From positions 372,001 to 436,000 of the forward strand of contig CAJVGD010000046.1 of assembly GCA_910890315.1 (NCBI GenBank): 64,000 nt of DNA. Reading direction: 5' to 3'. The stretch comes from Serendipita indica DSM 11827 (taxonomy: Eukaryota > Basidiomycota > Agaricomycetes > Sebacinales > Serendipitaceae). Of the stretch, positions 9,853 to 19,368 are shown piece by piece. Position numbers and translations under genes: made by a program. A model generated the notes under the pieces. The model was given only the letters and a program-made list of their open reading frames with translations, searched no databases and was not told where the DNA came from. Every line of letters starts with the position of its first letter. Within the stretch, counting starts at the first letter, position 1.

Positions 9853-11510
9853 TCATCTGCGATCAGCCTTTGCAATATTAGACAAACCGTTCAAGTTTAA
9901 CGGCGGTGGCCTCCGTATGGGCTTCGACCTTCTGTTGTTAGTGAAATGATTGCTCCCCTCGCTCATGCTCCTTCGGCTGTTGCCCGTCCGGTTCTGTACT
10001 GGTGTGGACGAGCCTCCATTGGGTGTGGCGAGGCTGACTTGGACAAACGAATCGACGCTCTGCGCCTGTGTATGTCCCTTTGTCGTCGACGGAGCCTCCT
10101 CTGTCAGCGTTGGCGTGCGCGATTGGTTAGACGCGACCGACGAGCGCGAGCGTGCATACGGTAGACTTGTCGAACTACCATTCAATCCAGCGGCACGTAA
10201 GATGTCGACAAAGTTGCCTACGACCATTGGCTGCTGTTGACCTGGACGCTGTGGTTGTGTCCGTTGCCCAATTTGCTGCTGCTGCTGTACCGATTGACGC
10301 GAGTGGGTGTTGAGTCCCGCACTCACGACATGTGCCGGGTAGAGTGAAGGTTTCACAGATACAACCCGTGAAACGTGTTCAATCACGGCGGGGCTGGGTG
10401 TATCCGCTTCTTGCGACCATGGTGCAGGACGGGCTTCCATGCCCGAGGCGGACGTCTTTTGTCCTCCTCGGTAAGAGTGTACTTGGAATTGATAGGGCGC
10501 TTTCGAGTTGGAATCATACGAGGGCGCGCCGTTGATGGCGTTTACTCCAATGTTGCGATTGGCGCTTGGGGCAGGCCTCTTGGGAAATGTGAATCCCGCG
10601 CCAAAGGTCGGCGGACCGTTTGCGCTAAGGGACGGAGCAACAGCCACTGCCTTTTCTTCGTCCTTGTCAATGCTTTGCGAGTCGTCCTTGAGTGGGTAGA
10701 CGTTAATTAACGTCGTTGGAGAATCGATTGATCGCGATTGTGACTGCGAAACGACAATGGGGCCGGGCACGCCTGGGTGACGACCATGATCGGCAACCGA
10801 GGAACTCCAGATATTGTGAGTGTGCTTCGCTTGGGAGAACGTGTAGACGACGAGGCTGATGAGATAGATGAGATATAGAGACGTGGTCATCCACGCAATT
10901 GCGATCAGAATGATGGCTGTTAGGCAAGAACCCTCTCCAGTCCCGGCTAGACATTATGAGAAACAATATATCACAATATGAAATATCTCACCTTTGGAAC
11001 ACATTGTGTCTGGATAGTTTAGCGTTGCGACAACGGCACCGCCTGAAGCGCACAGTGAGTTCTCCGGTCGCGGGGCCATAATCTCTCTCACCAAGGAATG
11101 CAAGTAGGAACAACACATTCCAGAGCAGTTCAAACCAAATCTTGGAGGTGAGTGCGCCTCTTCTGACGAGTTCAATACCAATGCTATGTCCGTCAATATT
11201 CCCTTTCTCCGACGCTGCCTGTTGCACGTACACGGGGAAGAGAAACACCATGTTGACAATGGAGAGAATGAGGAGATAGGTGTCTATTCCCTGGATCATT
11301 CCTACGCCGGTTGATTAGCGCGTCGAGTTTCATCCATTAGGACAGACCTGGAGAGGTGACTTTGGTTCCGTTCATCAGGTAGCCCATATTCAACGCCGAA
11401 AAGCTTCCAATGAGTGCAGAGAACACTATGTAGAGAGCTGAATGTTGACAATTAGCTCTGTGGGTACGGACGATGGTGGGAGAAGCGAGTCGACGAACCA
11501 AATGCGCCAT
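9853..11510 (-). CDS. Four-span MARVEL-like membrane protein with long disordered tail
   Basis: After splicing, the N-terminal ~190 residues hold four hydrophobic spans: one around LYIVFSALIGSFSALNMGYL, one around LLILSIVNMVFLFPVYV, one around WFELLWNVLFLLAFLG, and a long one around CLTAIILIAIAWMTTSLYLI. Two cysteines sit in the last loop (DTMCSK and EGSCLT), as in fungal MARVEL proteins. The remaining ~310 residues are a cytosolic Ser/Pro/Gln-rich tail with a five-Gln run. The chosen start, ATG at 11510-11508 (MAHLV), needs a 57-nt first intron with a weak GTCGAC donor to enter span 1. MARVEL proteins organise membrane microdomains at the plasma membrane; this role is inferred. A pyrimidine-rich tract lies upstream. 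The stop is TGA at 9853-9855. Confidence 0.7.
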
Positions 11511-11645
11511 ATCTGACAACGAGGAATGCATTCATTAACGTTGTAACAAGTTTTGCACGATGCGTGAATGGACGTAGAATGTGACTGCGTGCGACACGAG
11601 TGATGATTGCTGAAAATGCGGAAGAAAATGGGCCACAGGCCGTAA

Positions 11646-11720
11646 GATCGAGCACGGCTCGGGGACGAAAGAAATGAGAGGAAAAGAGAGAAAAAGAATA
11701 AAAAGGAGATGTGGTGGTCG
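11646..11720 (-). promoter_or_regulatory. Pyrimidine-rich promoter tract of the MARVEL-like gene
   Basis: On the minus strand this stretch is almost purely C and T, with runs such as CTCCTTTTTATTC and TTTTTCTCTCTTTTCCTCTC, 135-210 nt before the chosen start codon. CT-rich tracts just upstream of transcription or translation starts are a common feature of well-expressed fungal genes. Confidence 0.55.
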
Positions 11721-11857
11721 AGAGGAAAAGGTGGGATCAGAGGCGCCAAACGCGCAAAGCCGCCATCGCGACCAAGGCAGGGCTGGCTTCTCACTATGTC
11801 CGGTGCTGGACAGTGCATTGGCTGATGACGGCAACTGATAGCCCGCATTTATTATTA

Positions 11858-13192
11858 TTACTCTTCGTAATCATAGAACCCCTTGCCGCTCTTCTTACCG
11901 AGCCAGCCAGCGTCCACCATTCTCTCCAGAAGCACGCTAGGCCGGTACTTGGAATCGCTGGTGCCTTGATACAGAACTTGCTGGATTGATAGACACGTAT
12001 CCAGTCCAATGCTTCTCCGAGCTCGTCGTCAGTCCTTCGGATGCCAAGAGCAGGTACATACAAGTCAGCTAAAAAGGGCATGTTAGCACACCAACTCCGA
12101 GGGAGTATAACAGCATACCGAGTTGCAAGGGGCCCATGGGATGGTTCATCCCCAGCTTAAGTGTCTTGTCAATATCGTCCCTGGTGCCTATTCCTACAGA
12201 GACACATCAAAGCGTGGAAGGAGACTGAACTTGACGGCATACCTTTTCCAGGCACATGATTGCCTGCATTATGTCAGCTCCGCTTCAGAGTTGATGAAAG
12301 GAAGTACCTCATTGATGAACGGCATGAGTAGAGCGTTTGAGATAAAACCTGGAACATCTTTGGACACCGTCACCTCTGCAGAGATATGAGCCAATCGAAA
12401 TATGTAATAATTTGCCAACCTTTCCCGCAAGCAACTGCAAAGGCCCTCGCACGATCCAGAGTCTCTTGCGAGGTTTGGAGTGCCGGGATCAGCTCGACGA
12501 GTTTCTGTACTGCGGGTCACCCAATGCCTATCATGCTTTGGAGCGCATACCATTACCGGGACGGGGTTAAAGAAATGAAGACCTGCCCATGTTTAGGTCA
12601 TAAAAGGCAGTGGACCAGTCTTACCGACTACACGCGCAGCGCTGGCCTTTCCTTTGGGGGACGCAGCGGTCTCCCCTTGGGATCGCCGCAGCGGCCATCT
12701 TAGTAATACTAATAGAGCTCGTGTTCGTTGCGAGAATGGTATCTGGTCGTACTGCTGCTGCCAACGACTCGAATAGTGAATCTTGATATTCACGTTCTCG
12801 GTCGCTGCCTGGCCTCCCTCCGTGAGTTCGTAGCCCGCACAATTGAGGTTACTGACCTCGACAACCAGATCGACGTCCTTTAAACCTTCTATACCCTGCT
12901 CTTCAGGAACGACTGTAATTCGTTGACGTGCATCCTTGGCCTCCTGTTCAGATAGCTTTCCCTTCGAGACATCCTTTGCAAGCAGCTTATCCATGAGAGA
13001 TAGAGACTTTTGTATCTGTACGGGGGACTTGTCGACGAGGTACACAGGAACTTTCGCGCGGAGACTCGCTACATAGGCAATCCCTAAGCCCATTTGGCCA
13101 GCACCTATGCACAGGATAAGATGACGATTGCTAGAAAAGAAACCGAATTCACCAAGGACGCCAATTGTTCGAAAGCCATGAGCGATAGACAT
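11858..13192 (-). CDS. 3-hydroxyacyl-CoA dehydrogenase (short-chain, mitochondrial-type)
   Basis: NAD-dependent enzyme of beta-oxidation or butanoate metabolism that oxidises 3-hydroxyacyl-CoA to 3-ketoacyl-CoA. The start ATG at 13192-13190 leads to [20 protein letters not shown], with the Rossmann GxGxxG. Later blocks are [28 protein letters not shown] (with the catalytic His of HFFNP), [35 protein letters not shown] and the end [12 protein letters not shown]. About ten exons are needed, including one of 7 nt. Between ~12783 and ~12678 the conserved sequence ([19 protein letters not shown], then the TSS of the active-site NTSS motif) lies in a frame shifted from both flanks, while the continuous frame stays open but encodes unrelated residues. 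This looks like two compensating one-base indels. DPH5 lies 68 nt upstream on the same strand. Identity is certain; integrity is in doubt. Confidence 0.9.
12062..12068 (-). other. 7-nt microexon of the 3-hydroxyacyl-CoA dehydrogenase gene
   Basis: On the minus strand CTGACTT is flanked by TTTTAG and GTATGT, with introns of exactly 50 nt on both sides (12069-12118 and 12012-12061). With it, CTC-G joins CT-GAC-TT joins C-ATT-GGA to give the strongly conserved QLADFIGLDTCL. Without it the frame is lost. Confidence 0.85.
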
Positions 13193-13260
13193 GGTAGAAG
13201 CCAAAAATCGTTGACAAACTTCACGTGATAGAACTGTTGCCGGATCTCGCCGTCTGTCTT

Positions 13261-14314
13261 CTATTCCTCTGGAACTTTATACACATCTCTAGCGACTCGT
13301 TTCCAGGTCTCATCTACTGCAAATGCACTCGCATAGTCAACCTCGAGCGGATGGAGCCTCTTCCCGACGATTACCAGGCTGTGTAAAGGTTGCCCGTATA
13401 CACTCGGATCCTGAGCACCAAGCTGTGACAATGTGCCTGCGACAATCCGTTGCAGCGGTCCTCCTCCAACGCGAGACATTGCAATGGCGAGTGTGGTCTC
13501 AGGGTCGAGCACCCCTTCCTTCCGTATTTCCTCCACTTCGGCTAGCTGAGAGACTGCAAGAGGTATCGACATATATCGAGGAGGCTCGTAGATCTTGCGA
13601 CCTCTGCAAGCTGTGAGTGATTCACTTTATAGGGAACGAGAGAACGGACCGAGCCAAGTTTTCAATGCTCTGCTCCTTGACTTTGATGTCGAGTAGCACA
13701 AGCGTGTGCATTCCTAACTTGGCATTTTCTGCAATACGGTCGTAGAAGCTATCTGGCTTCCATGTGTCTGTAAAGAATACGAGCGAGACCGCCTGTCCAA
13801 AATTATACAGCTGTAATCCGCATGCACCGATCGCGTTCATAATCGATGCATTATGAATGACTTCGGTTGGAATTCCAAGCGCTCGTGCACGTAGCAAGAT
13901 GTCCGTGTGAGTGGTCGCTCTACAATCTCGTAAACGTCTTATTCGCAAGCATAACGAGACGCACCCAAAGGGATCTCCTACAACCAAAAGTGCAACATCG
14001 ACCTCATTTGATCGTTCAAGTATTGCATCGCTCTCTGTTTCGACCATATCTCGATCTGCCACTATGAGCGATCTCCCGTAAAACTCTTCCTGGCACAGAG
14101 TTAGGTTTCTATCCAAGACGACAGGCCTCACACACCAGTTTCTCGCGTTCAATCATCAGGATGCTTGTATACGCCTCGAGATAGACGCGCTCGCATCGTT
14201 TGATGGCCTCCGCCATCAGTCGTGGGCAAACGATGGCTCTCTTGAACATACATCTAGCCCCCGAATTGTGATATCCTTTTCATCGCAGAGCCCGAGGCCA
14301 ATCAAGTAAAACAT
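13261..14314 (-). CDS. DPH5: Diphthine methyl ester synthase (diphthamide biosynthesis)
   Basis: SAM-dependent methyltransferase that methylates the modified histidine of elongation factor 2 during diphthamide synthesis, in the cytosol. It starts with the family's near-invariant [20 protein letters not shown] at ATG 14314-14312. Further blocks are [31 protein letters not shown], the SAM-binding loop [36 protein letters not shown], and the C-terminal [20 protein letters not shown]. Introns are 50-70 nt GT-AG. The complete protein is close to the ~285 residues usual for the family. The start codon faces that of the LYR gene with 40 nt between them. The stop, TAG at 13261-13263, is 68 nt before the dehydrogenase start. 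Confidence 0.95.
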
Positions 14315-14354
14315 CTCGAAGAGGTTGCGGATCAAGCTTGGTCCCAACTTCGAT
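14315..14354. promoter_or_regulatory. 40-nt divergent spacer between DPH5 and the LYR gene
   Basis: The start codons of two head-to-head genes are 40 nt apart. The transcripts must start inside each other's coding region or within this spacer, so the pair probably shares one regulatory region or has overlapping antisense 5' ends. Confidence 0.6.
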
Positions 14355-15078
14355 ATGGCCTCTCTGGCAACGGCCATCAAAACAGCTTCATGGAGACCAG
14401 GCTTTTATTCTGCTTATAGACTGACATTACGAGCGCTCTCAGCTGCCGTCCGCCATCACCAAGTCTCGCTGCAAAACCTTCGAGGACTCTACCGACCTAG
14501 TTTTCGCAACGCCGCCTTGGTATATAGCCTTCATGAGAGTAATCCCACCAAGAAAACAGAAGCCTACCTTCGAGAATGGAACGAACGACGTACGCGCTCT
14601 CGTATCAGAGGAATTTGCGAACACAGTTTGATCGTGCCAAGTCGACAGGACACTCTCCATCTTGCACATATCGTCGAAATCTGCTGGGCAGTGTAACAAA
14701 ATAGTTCGAAACCTCGCAAAGCTCGCCGACGCGTATCGCACACGAGTCTATCTCGATACGCAGGCGCGTCAGAGGATGGCAGGCACATGGAACGGACAAG
14801 ACATTTCTCTCAACTCGCGAAACGCACCGAAAGTGAACGACAAAACCGGGGAGCGAGATCGAGTGCAGCGCATGGCTTGGAGTGCGCTCGGTGAGATTGC
14901 GGTCGCAGCCGAGAATGACCTTCGGATACATTGCGGACAACTGGAAGACCGGGTACTTCCTTTCAAGCGGCTGACTATGCCAAGAAGAACGCCTTATGGA
15001 CCCACCAAACGCCTCCGAACCACCGTCAGCTTTGTGGGCAAGAAAATGGTCAGGCCAAAGGAGCTTAGAGTTGGGTAA
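14355..15078 (+). CDS. LYR-motif (Complex1_LYR-like) protein with basic C-terminal extension
   Basis: Three exons (14355-14519, 14560-14625, 14692-15078) give 205 residues. The first shows FYSAYRLTLRALSAAVRHH, which fits the LYR-type motif (aromatic-Tyr-Arg, then Leu-Arg-Ala) near the N-terminus, and then LRGLYRPSFR. The second helix block is NDVRALVSEEFANT, followed by KIVRNLAKLADAYRTRVYL. LYR proteins are small mitochondrial adaptors that bind acyl carrier protein and help iron-sulfur or complex assembly. Members are usually 80-120 residues, so the ~100-residue basic tail is unusual. Exon phases match without forcing. The exact family and role are tentative. The neighbours are DPH5 (head to head) and the homeodomain gene (tail to tail, 85 nt). 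Confidence 0.6.
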
Positions 15079-15163
15079 TGATTCCCAGAATTTGAATAAT
15101 GCTAGTAATGGAACAGTTATGGCTACAAAGTCAACAAGATGAGGGCGGCAGGGCCAAGAAGGT

Positions 15164-16194
15164 TCAGAACTCTATGATGATTGAGGGTAGCATGGCTTGG
15201 AGGAGGTGATGCGTGGGAATATTCTCGGTCTGATGCAGAGGTGGGGTATTTATCTCTCTTTCCCGGTTCCAAATCTCCCAGAGACTGGCATGAGCGATTT
15301 GTGGCTGGGTCTGAGCCTTGGGCGGAGAAGGGCTTCTCCCAACGCTTGGTTGTGGAGTTGGGAGGGAAGCTACAGCTTCTTCAACCTCAGGGTCTACTTC
15401 CATGAATGACGATGATTCCTGAGGGGTAAAGGGAGACTGATGATCACTTCCTGAGCTGGAAGGTACAGCCGAAGTATGCTCCATAGGAACAGCAGTATTC
15501 CAGGACGAATATATAAACATTCCAGGCTTTGGAACATGTCATGTTCAGCCTTTGACCTTTGGCATGATACAATTGACTTACCCCTTGTCTCTGTGAGGTT
15601 TCAGTGGCAAGTCTAAGCCTCCTAGCCGCTCTCCATGTTGAAAATGCTTCTACATCTGATAATTTCATCGACATGATATCCGATATCCCTTCTAATTGAC
15701 TTGCTGTGGGATTTATCTTGTTGAAAATAGTGACGAGCCGGATCACTATTTCTTGTGGGAGATTTGGAAATGCTGTGGCGTCCAATTAGCAATGAAAGGT
15801 GTCCCAAAGGTAGGAACACACCTTGGCATCCGGCCTGCTCTTCGTCTCTTAGCGCTTCGCCTTCTAGCTTGGGAAACTCTGCGGCAGGGGCGTGTACAAC
15901 CGAGGGTCCTGGTATATTCAGAGATGGTTTTCGTTCCTTTCCTCTTTTTCTTCGGAACCACCCTCTAATCTGCTCTTGGCTGAGACCAAACCTCTGCTGC
16001 CATGCTGCCACAAGCTCTGGAGGAGGATTCGTGATACCCTTTTGCCAGGTATCTTTGATAAGCATGTAATTGAGCTTTATTCGAGGCTAAAACGTGATTT
16101 CTCTACCTGTAAAGATGGCAGCTATCGACGACGAAACGCGTGGCAGACGTTGAACAGGTTGTATATGAACAGCGTGACCAGCCATCTGATCCAT
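15164..16194 (-). CDS. Divergent homeodomain protein
   Basis: ATG at 16194-16192 opens MDQMAGHAVHIQPVQ; a 54-nt intron then leads into DTWQKGITNPPPELVAAWQQ followed by RFGLSQEQIRGWFRRKRGKERK. This has the spacing of homeodomain helices 1-3, with the Trp-Phe pair of the recognition helix. The residue normally Asn51 (WFxN) is Arg here, so DNA recognition would be atypical. Downstream is a helical block (FPNLPQEIVIRLVTIFNKIN, then AFSTWRAARRLRL) and a Ser/Pro-rich tail with acidic patches that could activate transcription. The total is about 290 residues, shorter than basidiomycete mating-type HD proteins (~500-650), and no partner HD gene or MIP gene is nearby. A mating role is therefore not supported. 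The stop is TGA at 15164-15166. Confidence 0.65.
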
Positions 16195-16530
16195 TAGTTT
16201 AGAAGTTGTGACGGCCTCGAGCAGCAGACGTCTGCGCTCGCACTAAGATAGTGGAAGGGGCCAAATGCTCTAGTTGTCCCGTTTTTGGTCTTCAGCCACC
16301 ACCATGCCCCACAGCGATCGCCGGCCAAGGCCTATGGCGTATTGAAAATGAATAGGACGCGCCAAATTTCACGATGAGGCCGACGGAAGTCGCGTGATGC
16401 CTAGCAAGGAGTTCCGCGGCATGTGAATGTCCACAGCACACTTCCCGGAACGTCATGGACGAAGAGTCACTCAAGCTTGACTCCTGTACACACTCTTCTT
16501 TATCTCTCTTTCATCGTAATCGTCCAGGAA
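16195..16530. promoter_or_regulatory. Divergent promoter region between homeodomain and carrier genes
   Basis: These 336 nt separate two start codons on opposite strands. No reading frame or repeat stands out. A short pyrimidine stretch (TCTTCTTTATCTCTCTTTC, 16494-16512) precedes the carrier start and is a likely core-promoter element of that gene. Confidence 0.4.
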
Positions 16531-17926
16531 ATGGCTTCCACCGACAAGAAACCGGTTGGGTTTGCCACCCATATCATTGCCGGAGGTATTGCTGGCATGT
16601 CAGAAGCGGTATGTTCATTCGAGGGTGTCTTGGAGATGAAAAGTAGCTAATATCGCGCTTAATAACCTTAGCTTGCATGTCAACCGCTCGATACGATCAA
16701 AGTACGAATGCAGCTCTCTAGGTCCGGACGACTGCCCGGCGTACGTGTGCGACTCGACCCCATGAAACTTATTCTAATTGGAGTGGTAGACAAAACCGAG
16801 GGGATTCCTCGCTACCGGGGCTCAAATGTACGCATTGCTTCTCGACCTGTGAGTGATACTCATGTAAACACTACAGCGTACAGCGAGAGACTCCACTCGC
16901 TCTCTACAAGGTGAGGAATGTCTGGATAGTTTCGACTTGTGACTCATTTGAATTGATAGGGCTTGGGAGCCGTCTTGAGTGGCATTATTCCGAAGATGGC
17001 GATTCGCTTCGCATCATTCGAGACATACAAAGGTTGGTTAGCGGACAAATCGACCGGAAAGACGAGTACTGGCATGGTCTTCTTGGGTAAGGATTCCCCG
17101 CAGTCTGGATTGCCGACTTCTAACGATAGGTCAGCTGGTCTCGGAGCCGGAGTAACAGAGGCAGTTATGGTTGTTACACCCATGGAGGTCGTAAAGATTC
17201 GACTGCAAGCTCAATCCCACTCGCTAGCGGATCCTCTCGAGGTCCCACGATATCGCAACGCTGCCCATGCCGTGTACACTATCATCAAGGAAGAAGGTGC
17301 AAGTGCACTATACCGGGGAGTCAGTTTGACGGCTTTACGGCAAGCGACGAATCAGGGTTTGTACATTTCAGCGACGCATCATCCTTGACGCTCATCCAAT
17401 AATAGGGGCAAACTTTACTGCTTATCAGGAGCTGAAGAAGTTTGCTCAGAAAATACAACCAGAGCTCGAAACTCTGCCTTCGTACCAAACGATGGTGATT
17501 GGACTCATTTCAGGAGCGATGGGTCCGTTTTCGAATGCGCCTATCGACACTATAAAGACCCGTAAGCATTGACATTATTTGCATCGGCGGTTTGCTCACA
17601 AAGTCCTCTAGGTCTCCAAAAGTCTGCCGCCCAGCCCGGGCAGAGTGCGCTCTCGCGCATAACAATGATTGCTGGAGACATGTGGAAACAAGAAGGGTTC
17701 CGATCCTTCTATAAAGGAATCACCCCACGTGTTCTCCGTGTTGCTCCTGGTGAGTGATCGCTCGGGAGAGAGGAAGCTTGAACTTTCTTCCGACATACGT
17801 TCGCATCTCTGTGCTCTTGCTCACCATATTGTAGGACAAGCCGTCGTGTTCACCGTGTACGAGCGAGTTCGACGCGTGATTGAAAGAGTGCAAGTAACGG
17901 ATGCCGAGGATACATATTCGGAGTAG
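16531..17926 (+). CDS. SFC1: Mitochondrial succinate/fumarate carrier (SFC1/ACR1-type)
   Basis: Inner-membrane carrier of the SLC25 family that exchanges cytosolic succinate for matrix fumarate and links the glyoxylate cycle to gluconeogenesis. The three carrier repeats are visible: PLDTIKVRMQ-type signature in repeat 1, TPMEVVKIRLQAQ in repeat 2, and APIDTIKTRLQK in repeat 3, each with its Gly-rich second helix. Specific stretches GGIAGMSEALACQ, LYKGLGAVLSGIIPKMAIRF and NQGANFTAYQELKKF resemble yeast Sfc1. Eight or so short introns interrupt it. ATG at 16531 gives MASTDKKPVGFATHIIAGG, and the stop is TAG at 17924-17926; the length of ~320 residues is normal. The KDEL receptor gene starts 186 nt downstream. 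Confidence 0.92.
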
Positions 17927-18111
17927 TTCTAGCCTTGTACTGAAGTTTCATTATTATTTGCTTTACATGGATGCCCTGCTGCTGTGGCGTGGACAAAAAG
18001 TCCCTTGGGGGCTCACTCTATTGATTTGGCCGACGTGTAATTTGGATCCCAACCAACGCCTTCTACACGTCCTCCACACCCAAAGACTTGCCAAATCGTC
18101 AAATCCGCAAC

Positions 18112-19054
18112 ATGAATATCTTTAGATTATTTGGTATGCGTAGCCTTTGGCCGGCTGTCGTGCCCTCGTCGAGAAATATGCGCTCAACGCACCGTCTTTG
18201 ACTTGCGCAGGTGATCTGGCGCACTTGGCGTCGATATTCATCCTCCTCCAAAAGATACAAGTATCAAGGTCATGTCGAGGTATGTAGGCTCCCACCAACC
18301 CCTGCGCACGGCCGTTGACTGGTGTGCTGTCATGGCCCTGTACAGGACTCTCGTTCAAAACGCAGGTACTCTACGTTGTAGTATTTGTGTCGCGTTATTT
18401 GGACCTATTTTTGGGCACCTGGGTGTCGTTCTATAACACCGTCATGAAACTTTTCTTCATTGGTAGCTCTTGCTACATTCTCTATCTTATGCGTGTCCAA
18501 TTCAGGTATGTTAATGACTTGGTCGGTGTATAGCAGGCATTGTTGACTCGTTCCATCTAGGTCGACATACGATCCAACTCTGGATACGTTCCGTGTCGAA
18601 TACTTGGTCGGCCCATCCCTGGTCTTGGGCTTGTTGTTCAACTATTCGTTCACGTTTACGGAAATCCTCTGGTCATTCTCAATCTTCCTCGAGTCGGTCG
18701 CAATTTTCCCCCAGCTCTTCATCCTCCAGCGAACTGGCGAAGCCGAGACTATTACAACTCACTACATTGCCGCTTTGGGCATCTACCGTGCCCTCTACAT
18801 TCCCAACTGGATATATAGGTGCGTCTGGTTGCCATGTCGTACGGGAGAAAACTTCTCACCCTCATATCTAGATATTGGACCGAGGGTTCGGCGGATCCTA
18901 TCGCTATTGTCGCCGGGCTAGTGCAGACCGGTCTGTACGCAGATTTCTTCTACGTCTATTTCACAAAGTAAGTTTTGACGCGCGCCATGTGGGAAAAGCG
19001 CTGATCCTTTCTCCAAGGGTACTGCAGGGCAAGCGATTCGAGTTGCCAGCTTGA
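18112..19054 (+). CDS. ERD2: ER lumen protein-retaining (KDEL/HDEL) receptor
   Basis: Seven-span Golgi receptor that returns ER-resident proteins bearing a C-terminal HDEL/KDEL signal in COPI vesicles. The start, [20 protein letters not shown], and the blocks [91 protein letters not shown] and [13 protein letters not shown] are all family hallmarks. The first exon ends after 22 nt of coding sequence. Introns are short GT-AG. The C-terminus, [11 protein letters not shown], is typical, with TGA at 19052-19054. The transportin gene follows 314 nt downstream on the same strand. Confidence 0.95.
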
Positions 19055-19368
19055 AAGATTATGCATGTATCGTCTTTTGACAATATCATACCTTTGAACG
19101 GCTAGCCGTTTTCCTTGCCGCGGGCTACAGGCAGACTCACCCGAGGACTCGATTTTTCTTTGCTCTAATCCGAATAATAAGCATCAGAACGTAGTAAACC
19201 TTGTTTTATTGCATTTTTTGGCCTTGCAGAGGCCGGTCCGATGGTTTATGTTGAGCCCTGGATCTTTCCCTGCCACTTTGATCTTCCCAATCGTCCGCAA
19301 GCTGGCGATCGCTGTAAAACCAGCAACTTTACTCGGAATACAGGACTAGACCAACAGCATAGGACACA
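19055..19368. promoter_or_regulatory. Intergenic region upstream of the transportin gene
   Basis: These 314 nt should hold the KDEL receptor 3' end and the transportin promoter. I see no reading frame with supporting features. Confidence 0.35.

Noticed and set aside
15164-16530. Mating-type (HD) locus
   Set aside because: There is only one short homeodomain gene with an altered recognition helix. No divergent HD1/HD2 pair, MIP or beta-flanking gene is near.
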